DNA of 64,000 nt from Bacillota bacterium. GTDB taxonomy: Bacteria > Bacillota > Clostridia > Oscillospirales > Acutalibacteraceae. The notes under the pieces are model-generated. The model did not search any database. It was given only the letters and a program-made list of their open reading frames with translations, and was not told the origin of the DNA. This document shows positions 45,154 to 54,338 of this stretch, one piece after another. The number at the start of each line of letters is the position of its first letter. The stretch's first letter is position 1. The position numbers and the translations under genes are program-made. Location: assembly GCA_023458755.1 (NCBI GenBank), contig JAEWYE010000047.1:86027-150026 (forward strand), written 5' to 3'.

Positions 45154-45774
45154 TTACACAGAAAAAAACTTTTCGCCGATAACAGTTGCCTGAGCCTGTC
45201 CGCAGGTAGCATCTGCAAGCTGTTTTTCAAATACTGCCAAATCTATATCTGAAATATGAAAACTGATTTTAACCAATTCACTGAAAGCGGTATCATCCAT
45301 GAAGCCCCCACAGTCCGGTATTAATGCGGAGATTCTTCCGTATTGGTTATAGTCACAGGTTAATTCCGCCAGTTTGCATTCCCGCATGGTTACAATTTCA
45401 GCCTGTTCCAGCGCAATACTCGCACTGCGCGAATAAGCACGAACCAAACCGCCCGTACCAAGTAAAATGCCCCCAAAATAACGGGTAACAACCACCACCA
45501 CATCTGTCACATTCGATTTCAGAATCACATCAAGTACCGGAATTCCGGCAGTTCCCTGCGGTTCGCCGTCATCCGAATATCGTTTTATCTGACCACTACG
45601 AATCGAATAAGCATATACGTTATGGGCAGCATCCCAGTTTTCGGACTTTATTTTATGAATAAATGAAACTGCGTCATCCTCGGTAGTAACCGGCTTGGCA
45701 TAACCGATAAACCGTGAACGACGCTCAATAAATTCGTCGGAGGCTTCACAGCGGACAGTTTTATACTCAACCAC
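45154..45774 (-). CDS. YigZ/IMPACT family protein
   Basis: A 206-residue member of the UPF0029 family, with the signature region DGEPQGTAGIPVLDV and the VVVTRYFGGILLGTGGLVRAY stretch in the N-terminal RNase-PH-like domain. A C-terminal ferredoxin-like domain follows. Bacterial members have unknown function; IMPACT in eukaryotes regulates translation under stress. The start is GTG at 45774 with GGGAGAATCAAT upstream. Confidence 0.9.
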   Translation of the reverse strand: MVEYKTVRCEASDEFIERRSRFIGYAKPVTTEDDAVSFIHKIKSENWDAAHNVYAYSIRSGQIKRYSDDGEPQGTAGIPVLDVILKSNVTDVVVVVTRYFGGILLGTGGLVRAYSRSASIALEQAEIVTMRECKLAELTCDYNQYGRISALIPDCGGFMDDTAFSELVKISFHISDIDLAVFEKQLADATCGQAQATVIGEKFFSV

Positions 45775-45840
45775 ATTGATTCTCCCACTTATTAATATTT
45801 CAACTCATTTTTTAATCGAAACCAACATCGGGAAAAAAGC

Positions 45841-45871
45841 AAAAATATGGGCGGCGCAAAACTGCACCGCC
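45841..45871 (-). terminator. Terminator of rpmE
   Basis: A nine-pair GC-rich stem (GGGCGGTGC/GCGCCGCCC) with a short loop is followed by ATATTTTTG on the minus strand, about 27 bases after the stop. Confidence 0.85.
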
Positions 45872-45897
45872 CTGCATATCAAAGACAAGAAAGAACG

Positions 45898-46104
45898 TTA
45901 TTTATCCTGAATACCGTAACGCTTCTTAAACATATCAACACGTCCGCTTGTATCAACAAGTTTTTGCTTACCTGTAAAAAACGGGTGGCACTTGGAGCAT
46001 ATTTCAACACGGATATTTTCTTTCGTTGATTTTGTTTCAATTACATTACCGCATGCACATGTGATTGTTGTCTTTTCATACTTTGGGTGTAAATTTTCCT
46101 TCAT
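45898..46104 (-). CDS. rpmE: 50S ribosomal protein L31, zinc-binding form
   Basis: A 68-residue L31 from the ATG at 46104, which has AGAGGTGAC four bases upstream; an in-frame upstream start lacks support. Four cysteines as TCAC ... CSKC mark the zinc-containing (C+) form, which cells can replace under zinc starvation. CHPFFTGKQK is the family signature. Confidence 0.96.
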   Translation of the reverse strand: MKENLHPKYEKTTITCACGNVIETKSTKENIRVEICSKCHPFFTGKQKLVDTSGRVDMFKKRYGIQDK

Positions 46105-46151
46105 TCTTGTCACCTCTTTCACGAAAACTAGAACATTAACAAATGAATTCT

Positions 46152-46181
46152 ATCATAATATAATCGAAAATGCAAGTACAA
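46152..46181 (-). promoter_or_regulatory. Promoter of rpmE
   Basis: TTGTAC (46176-46181) and TATGAT (46152-46157) are 18 bases apart on the minus strand, about 50 bases before rpmE. Confidence 0.45.
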
Positions 46182-46189
46182 ATTTTATT

Positions 46190-47026
46190 TTATGTATTAT
46201 TCTGGTTTTCAATATATTGGGAATACTCTTCCAGACACATTTGCAGAGCACGCATTTTTTTTGCGTTATCAATTCCGACATACCGAAAGTGGCTTGCATT
46301 AAATTTCATACCGGTAACGCCGTTGTCAGTGTCAGATGTCCAGCATTTTGATTCGGGCAGCCGCTGTACAAATCCATAATTCACACAATTACTGAGCAGC
46401 CACCGATATTCATTTGTTGTACTAAAATCTGTTCCGGCTTTGCTATTTGCCGCGGTCAAATTTACTGCCAACCCGGTTTGAAATTCACTGCTTCCAGGGC
46501 GCGGAGCCGTAAGTTGTGCCTCGTTTTCCGCCTTTACCTGCGTATAACCTTTGTCTTTGATCAGTTTTTTTACTTCCTCCTGAAAAAGCTGTGCCTGTTT
46601 ATTAGAATCAATATAGCCTGTCGTTACCTTTAAATGGCAGTTATCTTTTTCCGCATCTTTTATCATTAACTGCAAACTGTTTACAATTCGTGAATCAAGT
46701 TCAACGCCCTGAAATGCAGTTAACTGTAATTTGTAATTTGTCTTAATAGGAGATGTATTATTTACCAAAACCAGTTCAAAACTATTCTCATTGACTGCTA
46801 ATGCGCCATCCGCTATATCAGATGAAAGATTGCTTGAAGATGCTGTCGAACTGTTTCCAAAATTTAATCCGAATGTCGGCTTCAGCTTAAACCATGTTAA
46901 TACGCCGCATACAACGACTAAAACCAAAAGCAAAACAACAACCAAGACCATAAAAATTTTGAGTCGTTTCACCTGATTTGTTTTGCGCCAGTCAGGCCGG
47001 GCCTTGACTATCTTCTCTCTGCTCAT
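46190..47026 (-). CDS. VanY-like (M15) protein lacking catalytic residues
   Basis: 278 residues. There is a short basic N-terminus, one membrane span (about 23-45, type II anchor), a Ser-rich linker and an extracellular M15/VanY-fold domain. Active enzymes read SxHxTGxAxD for two zinc ligands. Here the segment is SEFQTGLAVN, with F182 for His and N189 for Asp. The second motif, normally EPWHYRYVG, reads NASHFRYVG, so the catalytic Glu is N243; only H246 remains. The usual YRS motif is YID. The fold looks intact and the gene is open, so it is probably a peptidoglycan-binding or regulatory pseudoenzyme. An intact paralogue lies near 59 kb. Confidence 0.85.
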   Translation of the reverse strand: MSREKIVKARPDWRKTNQVKRLKIFMVLVVVLLLVLVVVCGVLTWFKLKPTFGLNFGNSSTASSSNLSSDIADGALAVNENSFELVLVNNTSPIKTNYKLQLTAFQGVELDSRIVNSLQLMIKDAEKDNCHLKVTTGYIDSNKQAQLFQEEVKKLIKDKGYTQVKAENEAQLTAPRPGSSEFQTGLAVNLTAANSKAGTDFSTTNEYRWLLSNCVNYGFVQRLPESKCWTSDTDNGVTGMKFNASHFRYVGIDNAKKMRALQMCLEEYSQYIENQNNT

Positions 47027-47172
47027 AATTTTGTACCCTTCTGTGTATCTGTCAGATAAACAAACTATCTGTCGTACTCTGTAAGTATGAATCGTAAATA
47101 TTGTATAACGAATTCATACGATTTTCAATATATTTCTGAATTCAGCTAATCACACATATTATGGAAAGTGAT

Positions 47173-47201
47173 TTGATTTTCATCGGCAATTATTGTATGA
47201 T
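47173..47201 (+). promoter_or_regulatory. Promoter of pyk
   Basis: TTGATT (47173-47178) and TATGAT (47196-47201) are 17 bases apart, about 55 bases before the pyk start. Confidence 0.55.
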
Positions 47202-47255
47202 TATACTGGTGTATTTTTTAATAATACGAAATAGAATATAAGACTGGAGTGTTAA

Positions 47256-49019
47256 TTGATGAGAAAGACGAAAATTATTTGTACGCTTGGCCCTGCCACA
47301 GATGATGAAAATACATTGAAAATGCTTATGTTATCTGGCATGGATGTTGCAAGACTGAACTTTTCCCACCAAACTCATGCCGAACAAAAAATACGGGCAG
47401 ACAAAGTAAAACGTCTGCGCGATGAATTAAATTTGCCGGTTGCTCTGTTATTGGATACCAAAGGTCCAGAAATCCGCGTAACAAATTTTGATCCGCCCAA
47501 AGTAACATTAAAGCAGGGTCAAAAATTTACTTTGACGACAAAAGATATCGTAGGCAACGAAACCATTGCAGGCGTAACCTTCAGCGGTCTTCCAAAAGAT
47601 GTAACTGTAGGTTCAAAAATTTTAATTGATGACGGCCTGATTGAATTAAAAGTCGATGCCTGCACGGAAACGGATGTAATTTGTACCGTAATTAACGGTG
47701 GAACCATTTCTGCCCACAAAGGAATTAATGTTCCCGGTGTCAATTTATCTTTACCGTTTATCAGTGAGCGCGATAAAGATGATATCGCGTTTGCGGTCGA
47801 GCAAAACTTTGATTTTATAGCAGCTTCTTTCACGCGTAACGCGCAAGATATTATGGAATTAAGAGCGGAATTGGAAAAGAACAACTGCCACAAAATCCGC
47901 GTGATTGCAAAAATTGAAAATTCAGACGGTGTTGACAATATTGACGAAATCATTCGTGTGTCGGATGGAATCATGGTGGCAAGAGGTGATTTAGGTGTTG
48001 AAATTGCGTTGGAAGAAATCCCGGTTATACAAAAACAATTAATTAGTAAAGCATATAACGCCGGTAAACAGGTTATTACCGCCACACAAATGCTGGACTC
48101 CATGATGAAAAACCCACGCCCAACAAGAGCAGAGTCTACCGACGTTGCCAATGCAATTTATGACGGCACCAGCGCGATTATGCTTTCCGGTGAAACAGCT
48201 GCCGGCGATTATCCGATTGAGGCCCTAGAAACCATGGCCAGAATTGCGGAACGCGCGGAACGCGACATTGATTACAAAGCACGTTTTTCAAATCAAAAAA
48301 ATTTGATGGGACGACCAAGCATTACCTCCGCTATTTCTCATGCTACCTGTACAACTGCTCACGACTTAGGAGCCGTAGCGATTATAACGGTTTCAAAATC
48401 AGGCAGAACTGCACGGATGATTTCCAAATACCGGCCGGACTGCCCCATCATCAGCGGAACCACAGACCCTACTGTTCGCAGACAAATGAATTTATCATGG
48501 GGCGTTATTCCAATCATGGTTGAGGAGCAAAAGAACACAGACGAATTGTTTGATCATGTGGTGGACGTTGCCAGCAAAGCAAATTTAGTGAAAAGCGGAG
48601 ATCTGGTTGTAATTACAGCAGGCGTCCCGCTTGGAGTATCCGGCACTACAAACCTACTAAAAGTTCAGCTGGTGGGTGATGTTCTTGTTTCAGGTTCCGG
48701 AATTACAAAGGGCAGCATATGTGGGAATTTATGTGTATGCACGGATGAAGAGGATGCAATGAAAAAGTTTAAAGACGGAGATATTTTAGTGATTCCGCAA
48801 ACAACGAACAACATTTTATCACTCATCAAATCGGCATCCGGCATTATTACAGAATTGGGCGGTACAAACTCACACGCCGCAATTGTTGGCTTAGCACTTG
48901 ATAAACCGGTTATTGTCGGTGCGGAACATGCAACCCAAATTTTAAAAAGCGGCACAACCGTAACCTTGGATGCCGGACGCGGAATTGTATTCAGCGGTGA
49001 AGAGAAAAAATGTAAATAA
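47256..49019 (+). CDS. pyk: Pyruvate kinase with C-terminal PEP-utiliser domain
   Basis: Converts PEP and ADP to pyruvate and ATP. Residues 1-~470 are the standard enzyme: RKTKIICTLGPATDDE start, substrate lysine region VIAKIENSDGVDNIDEI, and MVARGDLGVE with TATQMLDSMMKNPRPTRAE. The last ~110 residues are a PEP-utilising mobile domain with LGGTNSHAAIVG, the extra domain of Bacillus-type pyruvate kinases. In those enzymes it carries the histidine motif but is not the catalytic site. The ATG follows CTGGAGTG. It is a single plus-strand gene. Confidence 0.97.
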   Translation: MMRKTKIICTLGPATDDENTLKMLMLSGMDVARLNFSHQTHAEQKIRADKVKRLRDELNLPVALLLDTKGPEIRVTNFDPPKVTLKQGQKFTLTTKDIVGNETIAGVTFSGLPKDVTVGSKILIDDGLIELKVDACTETDVICTVINGGTISAHKGINVPGVNLSLPFISERDKDDIAFAVEQNFDFIAASFTRNAQDIMELRAELEKNNCHKIRVIAKIENSDGVDNIDEIIRVSDGIMVARGDLGVEIALEEIPVIQKQLISKAYNAGKQVITATQMLDSMMKNPRPTRAESTDVANAIYDGTSAIMLSGETAAGDYPIEALETMARIAERAERDIDYKARFSNQKNLMGRPSITSAISHATCTTAHDLGAVAIITVSKSGRTARMISKYRPDCPIISGTTDPTVRRQMNLSWGVIPIMVEEQKNTDELFDHVVDVASKANLVKSGDLVVITAGVPLGVSGTTNLLKVQLVGDVLVSGSGITKGSICGNLCVCTDEEDAMKKFKDGDILVIPQTTNNILSLIKSASGIITELGGTNSHAAIVGLALDKPVIVGAEHATQILKSGTTVTLDAGRGIVFSGEEKKCK

Positions 49020-49037
49020 GGCTGCACAAAAAATCTA

Positions 49038-49073
49038 GGGGGTATGAGCCAACCGGCTCATACCCCCTTTTTA
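49038..49073 (+). terminator. Terminator of pyk (shared with apeB-like gene)
   Basis: A perfect 13-pair stem GGGGGTATGAGCC/GGCTCATACCCCC with a four-base loop is followed by TTTTTA. The left flank is less T/A-rich, so plus-strand function is primary. Confidence 0.92.
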
Positions 49074-49117
49074 TAGTTATTCCAATTGTAAATTACAACG
49101 TTTAAAGTAAAAGACTA

Positions 49118-50530
49118 CTATTTTTCATCAAAAAACGATTTAAAGGCTTTATATGCCATATAAATATCAAGTTTTGAAACAACTTCAAACGGTGAATGCA
49201 TGGAAAGAACCGGAACACCGACATCCACAACATCCACATTCAGGCTTGCGATATACATGGCAACCGTTCCGCCGCCGCCCGCATCAACTTTACCCATCTC
49301 ACCTGTTTGCCACAAAACATTGTTTTTAGCAAGCAGACCGCGGATTTCGCCCATAAATTCAGCCGAGGCATCCGATGTTCCGGACTTGCCGCGCGCACCG
49401 GTATATTTCATCACGCCGACGCCGTTGTTGATATAGCAGGAATTTCTTGTTTCATAAACGCTCGCATAATTGGGGTCAAAAGCGGCTGTAACATCCGCAG
49501 ACAGACACTTTGAACGACTGAGCACATCACGCGGCTCTAAATTTTCCTGTTTGGCAAGGTCTGCAATAAAGTAGCGAAGGAAAGAAGAATTCAGTCCGGT
49601 GTTACCGTAACTGCCGATTTCTTCTTTATCTGCAAGTACCGTTAAAACCGTACTTTGCGGTGCTTTGCAGTTGAGCAATGCCAACAGGGCGGGGTATGCA
49701 CAAACCCTGTCATCATGTCCGTATGCACCGATCATGCTTTGATCAAAGCCGATATCTTTAGCTTTGAAGGCAGGCACAAATTCAATTTCAGCTGAAACAA
49801 GATCTTCTTCCACAATATTGTATTTTTTATTGAGAATTTTCATTACGTTCAGCTTAAATAAATTATCGCCTTTATCCGCGCGAATAGGACGGCTGCCAAT
49901 CAAAATATTTAAATTTTCAGCCTCTACGCCTTTCGCAAGTGTCTTTTTCATCTGCTCGTCGCCAAGATGCGGCAGTAAGTCGGTTACGCAGAACTGCGGT
50001 TCACCCTCTTCTTCACCTACGCGCACGTCAACGAATGTTCCGTCTTTGCGAACAATACGGCCGTGCATGGCAAGCGGCATGGCTGTCCACTGATATTTTT
50101 TGATTCCGCCATAGTAATGGGTTTTCAACAAGGCCAAGTCGTTGTCTTCATAAAGAGGATACGGCTTTAAATCCAAACGCGGTGAATCAATATGGGCTGC
50201 CGCAATTCTTACTCCGTTTTTGCATCCGTCTTTTCCGATAATCGCAAGAACCAGCGATTTACCGCGATTGTTGTAATAAACCTTGTCGCCGGCCTTATAT
50301 TTTTTGCTGTTGTCAAAAGGAACAAATCCAAGTTTTTCAGCATGCGCGATACTATAGTTGACGCTTTCCCGTTCTGTTTTTGCGACATCCAAAAACTTCT
50401 TATAGTCCTCGCAAAACTCATCTGCCTTTTTCACTTTGTCATCGGTTACGTCCAAAAAACCATTCTTACGTGAAATCAAAAGTTCTTCTGCCAAACTCTC
50501 CACTTCCGTATTTTCACTCTTTTTTGCCAT
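49118..50530 (-). CDS. M18 family aminopeptidase
   Basis: A cocatalytic zinc aminopeptidase of 470 residues. The metal-ligand motif AAHIDSPRLDLKP near residue 108 is present, as are the ADKEEIGSYGNTGLNS segment with the catalytic Glu pair and the C-terminal SMHSPFEVVSKLD with a ligand histidine. Such enzymes trim N-terminal acidic or neutral residues in the cytoplasm. The exact member (ApeB, LapA type) is not assigned. The slt-like gene is 14 bases upstream. Confidence 0.9.
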   Translation of the reverse strand: MAKKSENTEVESLAEELLISRKNGFLDVTDDKVKKADEFCEDYKKFLDVAKTERESVNYSIAHAEKLGFVPFDNSKKYKAGDKVYYNNRGKSLVLAIIGKDGCKNGVRIAAAHIDSPRLDLKPYPLYEDNDLALLKTHYYGGIKKYQWTAMPLAMHGRIVRKDGTFVDVRVGEEEGEPQFCVTDLLPHLGDEQMKKTLAKGVEAENLNILIGSRPIRADKGDNLFKLNVMKILNKKYNIVEEDLVSAEIEFVPAFKAKDIGFDQSMIGAYGHDDRVCAYPALLALLNCKAPQSTVLTVLADKEEIGSYGNTGLNSSFLRYFIADLAKQENLEPRDVLSRSKCLSADVTAAFDPNYASVYETRNSCYINNGVGVMKYTGARGKSGTSDASAEFMGEIRGLLAKNNVLWQTGEMGKVDAGGGGTVAMYIASLNVDVVDVGVPVLSMHSPFEVVSKLDIYMAYKAFKSFFDEK

Positions 50531-50544
50531 TTTGGTTCCTCCTG

Positions 50545-51129
50545 CTATTTAAATTTATATAATTTGTTGTAAGTCTCGTAATTTTGCAATACGGCAGCCA
50601 CATATTTTTCAGTTTCCGGATAAGGTACTTTTTCAAGATTAACCCCGTCTTTTGAGTAATTTGAATCTTTCAGCCAGTTATTGACTGCCCCGTTACCCGC
50701 GTTATAAGCGCAGATTGCTGTTTTTTTATTTTTAAATTCTTTCAGCATCATCGCCAGATATTTACATCCATACTGAATATTTACTTCCGGTACCAATAAA
50801 TCGTCCGTCGTTAATTTTTGCCCATTTTTGTTTTGTGTCTGCAGCCATTCAAAAGTAGATGGCATCAACTGCATAAGCCCATAGGCTCCGGCCTTTGATT
50901 TTGCCTGCGACTGAAAATTGCTTTCTGCTTTTATGACAGAGTAAACGAGTGCAGGTTCTAAATTATTTTTTGCCGCTTCTTTTTCTACGATTGTACTGTA
51001 GTCAGTCGGATAAACTTTTTTCATGAAATAATCATAGCCGCGATTTAATGCGAAAAAACCGATACCTAGAACTGTCAGTAAAACAATGCAGGCGATCATA
51101 ACTTTTTTTGCATTTTTAATTTTTTTCAT
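50545..51129 (-). CDS. Membrane-anchored lytic transglycosylase (SLT domain)
   Basis: 194 residues. An N-terminal signal anchor (VMIACIVLLTVLGIGFFAL) is followed by a Slt70-type domain with the catalytic Glu in YSVIKAESNFQSQAKSKAGAYG. GLMQLMPSTFEWL and the later YNAGNGAVNNWL motifs follow. It cleaves peptidoglycan glycan strands outside the membrane. The start is the ATG at 51129 with AGGTGA five bases upstream, inside the end of coaE (14-base overlap). A start five codons earlier lacks a ribosome site. Confidence 0.93.
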   Translation of the reverse strand: MKKIKNAKKVMIACIVLLTVLGIGFFALNRGYDYFMKKVYPTDYSTIVEKEAAKNNLEPALVYSVIKAESNFQSQAKSKAGAYGLMQLMPSTFEWLQTQNKNGQKLTTDDLLVPEVNIQYGCKYLAMMLKEFKNKKTAICAYNAGNGAVNNWLKDSNYSKDGVNLEKVPYPETEKYVAAVLQNYETYNKLYKFK

Positions 51130-51733
51130 GTACTTCACCTGCAACGCAATCCAAAATATCTTTTACATTGGCCGAAATTTGCTTCAGACTGCTTGCACCG
51201 TCAATACAATAGTCTGCCCTTTTTGTATAAAAATCATCACTGTGCTGCGCATTTATTCTTTCCATTGCTAATTCCGCACAGATAGAATCACGGCGCATAA
51301 TGCGGTTCAAACGAACATCCAACGGCGCAGTAACGGCAACGATAACATTGCAAAGCGAATCCGCACCGCTTTCAAAAAGCAGCGGAGCATCCACTACAAT
51401 TGCTTTTACATTGCTGTTTTGCAGTGCAGAAATTTCAATTTCAACTTTTTTAAGAATAAACGGGTGCGTAATACGATTCAGGCGATTCGCTTTTTGCTCG
51501 GATGAAAAGGCGCGCTTGGCCAATAAACGGCGATTTAAAACACCTTGTGTGTCGAGAATATCTTCCCCGAACTCTGCCTGAAGCTGCACAAGACATTCTT
51601 TACTGCTGTTTGTTACTTCTCTCGCGACAAGGTCGCAATCAATCACGCCGCAGCCCAGCGCAAGCAAATCGGCAGCAACGGTTGATTTTCCCGCTCCGGT
51701 AGGCCCGGTAAGGCCAATAATAGGCTTATTCAA
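51116..51733 (-). CDS. coaE: Dephospho-CoA kinase
   Basis: The last step of coenzyme A synthesis. The P-loop GLTGPTGAGKSTVA starts at residue 7 when translation begins at TTG 51733, which has GAGGT eight bases upstream. An ATG further up lies deep in tsaC with no ribosome site. The product is 205 residues. It contains the DCDLVAREVT segment and the VVDAPLLFESG motif. It overlaps the tsaC stop by eight bases and the slt-like start by 14, so the three genes are tightly coupled. Confidence 0.95.
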   Translation of the reverse strand: MNKPIIGLTGPTGAGKSTVAADLLALGCGVIDCDLVAREVTNSSKECLVQLQAEFGEDILDTQGVLNRRLLAKRAFSSEQKANRLNRITHPFILKKVEIEISALQNSNVKAIVVDAPLLFESGADSLCNVIVAVTAPLDVRLNRIMRRDSICAELAMERINAQHSDDFYTKRADYCIDGASSLKQISANVKDILDCVAGEVHEKN

Positions 51734-52748
51734 GATGCAGTACCTCAAATCCGGCGGCACGAATTAAGCGGTTATAAACTGCAAGTCCCACGCCCTGCGG
51801 TTCCGGGCACCGAGCATAAACCGTATGCGCATGCAAATCGTCTAATTCACGCAGCGCGTCAAACAGTTCACGGGCCTGTTCGCCGCAATCATTTTCGCTG
51901 CCATAGCAAACAGCCGGAACCGTTAATTCCTTTTGGTCTCCGTTATAACAAAGTGCGATGACACCCGCTTCCTTATGGCTGTTCACATACTTTTTATAGC
52001 TCTCATAACTGCCGTCTACTATTATTACGTTGGCTTTGGGGGAATAATGCTTATATTTCATTCCGGGAGAAGTTGCCTTTACTCCTTTGGGCAGCGGATT
52101 TAAAACAGCATTGTCCATTTCCACTTCGCCCAAGACAGAGCGAAGCTGTTCCAACGTGATTCCACCCGGACGCAAAAGGCAAGGAGTCGGCGTTGCCAGT
52201 GTAATCACAGTAGATTCCACACCGACCGCACAGGTTCCACCGTCCAGTACGGCCTCAATTTTGCCGCTCAAATCCGTCATGACATGAGCGGCTGTAGTCG
52301 GGCTGGGATGGCCGGAAAGGTTGGCAGAAGGAGCCGCAAGAGGTGTTCCCGCCGCATCAATCACCGCGCGTGCCGCCGGATGAACCGGGAAACGTACAGC
52401 TACCGTAGACAAACCAGCGCTTACTTCATCCGGAATAATATCTGACTTTGGCAGGATAATGGTAAGCGGACCCGGCCAAAAATGTTCTGCAAGCCGTTTG
52501 GCTTGCTCCGGAACTTCCTTGACCAGCCGGTTGATTTGCGAAAACTCTGAAATGTGTACAATCAGCGGATTATCCTGCGGTCTGCCTTTTGCCTTAAAAA
52601 TTTTGGCTACCGCGGTACCATTTAAAGCATCGGCCGCAAGACCATAAACGGTTTCGGTCGGAATGCCAACCAAACCGCCGTTCTTTAACATATTGCCTGC
52701 TGTTTGTATTGCTTCAGCATCGTTAGCATCAAGTAATTGCGTTTGCAT
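51726..52748 (-). CDS. L-threonylcarbamoyladenylate synthase (Sua5/YwlC type)
   Basis: Makes threonylcarbamoyl-AMP for the t6A37 modification of ANN-decoding tRNAs. The 340 residues are the long Sua5 form: an N-terminal YrdC domain with GLVGIPTETVYGLAADA, KGRPQDNPL and SANLSGHPSPTTA, plus a C-terminal Sua5 domain of ~120 residues after the SPGMKYKHYSPKA linker. The partners TsaD/B/E are not in the window. It lies between prfA and coaE. Confidence 0.95.
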   Translation of the reverse strand: MQTQLLDANDAEAIQTAGNMLKNGGLVGIPTETVYGLAADALNGTAVAKIFKAKGRPQDNPLIVHISEFSQINRLVKEVPEQAKRLAEHFWPGPLTIILPKSDIIPDEVSAGLSTVAVRFPVHPAARAVIDAAGTPLAAPSANLSGHPSPTTAAHVMTDLSGKIEAVLDGGTCAVGVESTVITLATPTPCLLRPGGITLEQLRSVLGEVEMDNAVLNPLPKGVKATSPGMKYKHYSPKANVIIVDGSYESYKKYVNSHKEAGVIALCYNGDQKELTVPAVCYGSENDCGEQARELFDALRELDDLHAHTVYARCPEPQGVGLAVYNRLIRAAGFEVLHLE

Positions 52749-52794
52749 GTAATAATCACCGTTTCAAAAAAAATATATAAATTTGCAGTGCAAG

Positions 52795-53880
52795 TTACGC
52801 CTGCTGGCCATCAATTGTATCTTGAAGTTTAGCAGCCCTGTCCGCCGTAATGAGCGCATCAATTACTTCGTCGATGTTGCCGTTGAGCAAATCATCCAGC
52901 CGATAAAGAGTCAGGCCAATACGATGGTCGGTAAGGCGTCCCTGCGGATAATTGTAGGTGCGAATGCGTTCGGAACGGTCACCCGTACCAACCTGTGAAC
53001 GGCGTTCCTGTGCAACCTGTGCATCCTGCGCCTGCTGTTTTTGCTCATAGAGACGAGAGCGCAGAACCTTCATGGCCTTATCTTTGTTTTTGTATTGGCT
53101 GCGTTCATCCTGGCATTCCACCACCATTCCGGTCGGCAGATAGGTAATGCGAATAGCGGAAGATGTTTTGTTGATGTGCTGACCGCCTGCGCCGCTGGAA
53201 CGGTACGTATCGATTTTTAAATCCTTCGGATTGATTTCAAGTTCCACGTCATCCACTTCCGGCAATACGGCTACAGTTGCGGTAGAAGTGTGAACTCTGC
53301 CCTGTGTTTCTGTTTCAGGCACACGCTGAACGCGGTGAACACCGCTCTCGTATTTCAGGCGTGAATAGGCACCGTCTCCGATAATCATAAAGCTGATTTC
53401 TTTATATCCGCCAAGCTCCGTTTCATTCACATTCATGATTTCGGTTTTCCAGCCTTTAAGCGTCGCATACATGGTGTACATGCGGAAAAGTACAGCGGAA
53501 AACAGCGCCGCTTCCTCACCGCCAGCACCGCCGCGAATTTCTACAATTACATTTCGTTCATCATTTGGGTCACGCGGCAACAGCAAAATTTTGAGTTCTT
53601 CCGATGTCCGTTCAATATCGTCCTTCGCCTGCTGCAGTTCCTGATCGAGCATTTCTTTGAACTCTTTCTCAAGCCCGCCTTCCTCCAGCATTTCTCTTGC
53701 TTCCGCCAAAGACTTCTGAGCGGAGGTATATTCCCGGTACTTTTCTACAACCGGGGTAATTTCTTTGTATTCCTTCATAATAGCGGCATATACTTCCGGA
53801 TCTGCAACAACGGACGGATCATACAGCCGCTGATTGAGTTCTTCGTAACGGTTCCTAAAAACCTCTAAATTTTCAAACAT
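52795..53880 (-). CDS. prfA: Peptide chain release factor 1
   Basis: Releases peptides at UAA and UAG. The codon-recognition PxT tripeptide appears as PET (in RVPETETQGRVHTS), which separates it from RF2, and the catalytic GGQ loop as SGAGGQHINKTSSAIR. The 361 residues are standard. No PrmC methyltransferase gene, which is often adjacent, is present. The ATG has GGTGGAATG upstream. Confidence 0.97.
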   Translation of the reverse strand: MFENLEVFRNRYEELNQRLYDPSVVADPEVYAAIMKEYKEITPVVEKYREYTSAQKSLAEAREMLEEGGLEKEFKEMLDQELQQAKDDIERTSEELKILLLPRDPNDERNVIVEIRGGAGGEEAALFSAVLFRMYTMYATLKGWKTEIMNVNETELGGYKEISFMIIGDGAYSRLKYESGVHRVQRVPETETQGRVHTSTATVAVLPEVDDVELEINPKDLKIDTYRSSGAGGQHINKTSSAIRITYLPTGMVVECQDERSQYKNKDKAMKVLRSRLYEQKQQAQDAQVAQERRSQVGTGDRSERIRTYNYPQGRLTDHRIGLTLYRLDDLLNGNIDEVIDALITADRAAKLQDTIDGQQA

Positions 53881-53929
53881 AAATCATTCCACCTTATACA
53901 ATTTCGTTGTGTCAAAAAGTATAAAGCAG

Positions 53930-54127
53930 CTATAATTCATCCTGTGTATTTTCCCGAATAATTTTTTTTATGTTTTTCTCACATTTGAGCCTTGGCAGCA
54001 TTACCTCGTGTCCGCAGCCGGTACAGCGAATTTTAAAATCCATACCGGAGCGCAGAACCAAGAACTCTTTACTGCCGCATGGATGTGGTTTTTTCATTTG
54101 TAAAATATCGCCTGGACGAACATCCAT
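53930..54127 (-). CDS. DUF951 family small protein
   Basis: 65 residues, found widely in Firmicutes and of unknown function. The recognisable core is VRPGDILQMKKPHPCGS, then RSGMDFKIRCTGCGHEVMLPR. Cysteines at CGS and CTGCG suggest a metal site. A good AGAGGTGAT ribosome site precedes the ATG. It lies divergent from birA. Confidence 0.88.
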   Translation of the reverse strand: MDVRPGDILQMKKPHPCGSKEFLVLRSGMDFKIRCTGCGHEVMLPRLKCEKNIKKIIRENTQDEL

Positions 54128-54338
54128 TCGGTATCACCTCTATTCCCTTCTCTTGCGTTGCACAAAAATTCCATATATATTATTTATTATAGCACTTGCC
54201 GCGCATACCACACAATCTTTTTTCAATGAAAAGCCTAAAATATGCATTTTATGTAATCCGTACTTGCCTGATTATATAAAAACACGCTATAATAAAGACA
54301 CTAAAACCTGTAAAAGAACCGAGGCTGCAATTAGGATT

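Noticed and set aside
53970..54338. An extra 123 codons at the 5' end of birA
   Set aside because: They run antisense through the DUF951 gene and a gap. BirA's winged helix starts exactly at the ATG at 54339.
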